Source: Streptococcus mitis (lineage in GTDB: Bacteria > Bacillota > Bacilli > Lactobacillales > Streptococcaceae). Taken from it: a stretch of 64,000 bases of DNA. The DNA lies in NCBI RefSeq assembly GCF_000722705.1, contig NZ_JPFW01000009.1, positions 231,310 to 295,309 of the forward strand, written 5' to 3'. The translations under genes were made by a program, and so were the position numbers. Below, piece after piece: positions 63,799 through 64,000 of the stretch. Within the stretch, counting starts at the first letter, position 1; the number at the start of each line of letters is the position of its first letter. The notes under the pieces were generated by a model. The model was not told where the DNA came from, searched no databases, and worked only from the letters and a program-made list of their open reading frames with translations.

Positions 63799-64000
63799 TT
63801 ATTTGTGATGTTCTTTCAATAGTTCTTCAAACTCAGAGACAGTCATACCTAACTGCTGGCTGGCAACCTCGGAAGTCAGAAGACCTTGACGGACTAGATT
63901 TAGTAGCATAGACAAACTTCCTTCAACTTTCCCACGCTCCAGTCCCTGTTCAATGCCCTCTGCACGACCACGTTCTAATCCTTGTTCAATCCCTTGTTCG
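63799..64000 (-). CDS. Rpn-family nuclease/transposase, C-terminal end (rest outside window)
   Basis: Only the last 66 codons are in the window: an ERGRAEGIEQGLERG charged repeat, then SMLLNLVRQGLLTSEVASQQLGMTVSEFEELL and stop (quoted core NLVRQGLLTSEVASQQLG). This tail is typical of Rpn (recombination-promoting nuclease) proteins with a PD-(D/E)XK domain. The fragment downstream is in the same frame and starts directly after its stop, so they arose by tandem duplication. Confidence 0.75.
   Translation of the reverse strand, partial: EQGIEQGLERGRAEGIEQGLERGKVEGSLSMLLNLVRQGLLTSEVASQQLGMTVSEFEELLKEHHK

Overview
The window is about 40% GC and looks like chromosomal DNA of a mitis-group Streptococcus (S. 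mitis / S. oralis / S. pseudopneumoniae / S. pneumoniae). The grounds are BOX repeats, pneumococcus-like gene order (RNase J, mnmG, Nudix, mnmA; sdaAB-sdaAA; teichoic-acid sugar genes; the PadR/HAAS operon; the N-glycan ABC transporter), a YSIRK/LPXTG giant adhesin and an IS1182-family element. I cannot fix the species from the sequence alone.

Layout. (1) 1-5.3 kb: RNA housekeeping genes with two BOX-like elements. (2) 5.3-11.7 kb: a bacteriocin-type island. It holds a PlcR/TprA-like regulator, a 47-residue secreted peptide gene with a perfect consensus promoter and a perfect cre match, a Sec-secreted bacteriocin-like protein, a tiny membrane protein overlapping it, and a DUF1430 permease with its ATPase. 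(3) 11.7-19.2 kb: a LysM wall protein, serine dehydratase, a HAD phosphatase, a nucleotide-sugar dehydratase, a glycosyltransferase and an MFS transporter. (4) 19.4-22.2 kb: an accessory gene with eleven 41-residue repeats fused to a DUF2971-like domain. (5) 22.2-25.3 kb: the PadR operon and a membrane protein. (6) 25.4-30.9 kb: an inserted segment bounded by a ~394-bp direct repeat of chromosomal flank. It holds a truncated C39 peptidase-transporter, a lantibiotic-immunity-type ABC system, an IS1182-family element and a ComR-like regulator. (7) 31.3-38.2 kb: DUF4299, trhO, and a second bacteriocin-type locus (EntA-type immunity protein, CPBP protease, and a BlpS/BlpR/BlpH-like signalling operon with no visible pheromone gene).

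(8) 38.4-51.3 kb is one coherent N-glycan foraging block: a sugar-binding lipoprotein and two permeases (one frameshifted in a poly-A tract), a GH20 hexosaminidase, a ROK kinase/regulator, and GH38, GH125 and GH92 alpha-mannosidases. Host glycan fragments would be imported and trimmed inside the cell. (9) 51.4-62.9 kb is a single 3828-codon wall-anchored adhesin with 28 tandem ~77-residue repeats. (10) The right edge holds tandem, partly broken copies of an Rpn/PD-(D/E)XK nuclease gene.

The best candidates for undescribed biology are the regulator-peptide-bacteriocin circuit at 6-11.7 kb, the 41-residue-repeat/DUF2971 protein, and the duplicated-flank insertion carrying a ComR-like regulator and a decayed peptide-export locus.
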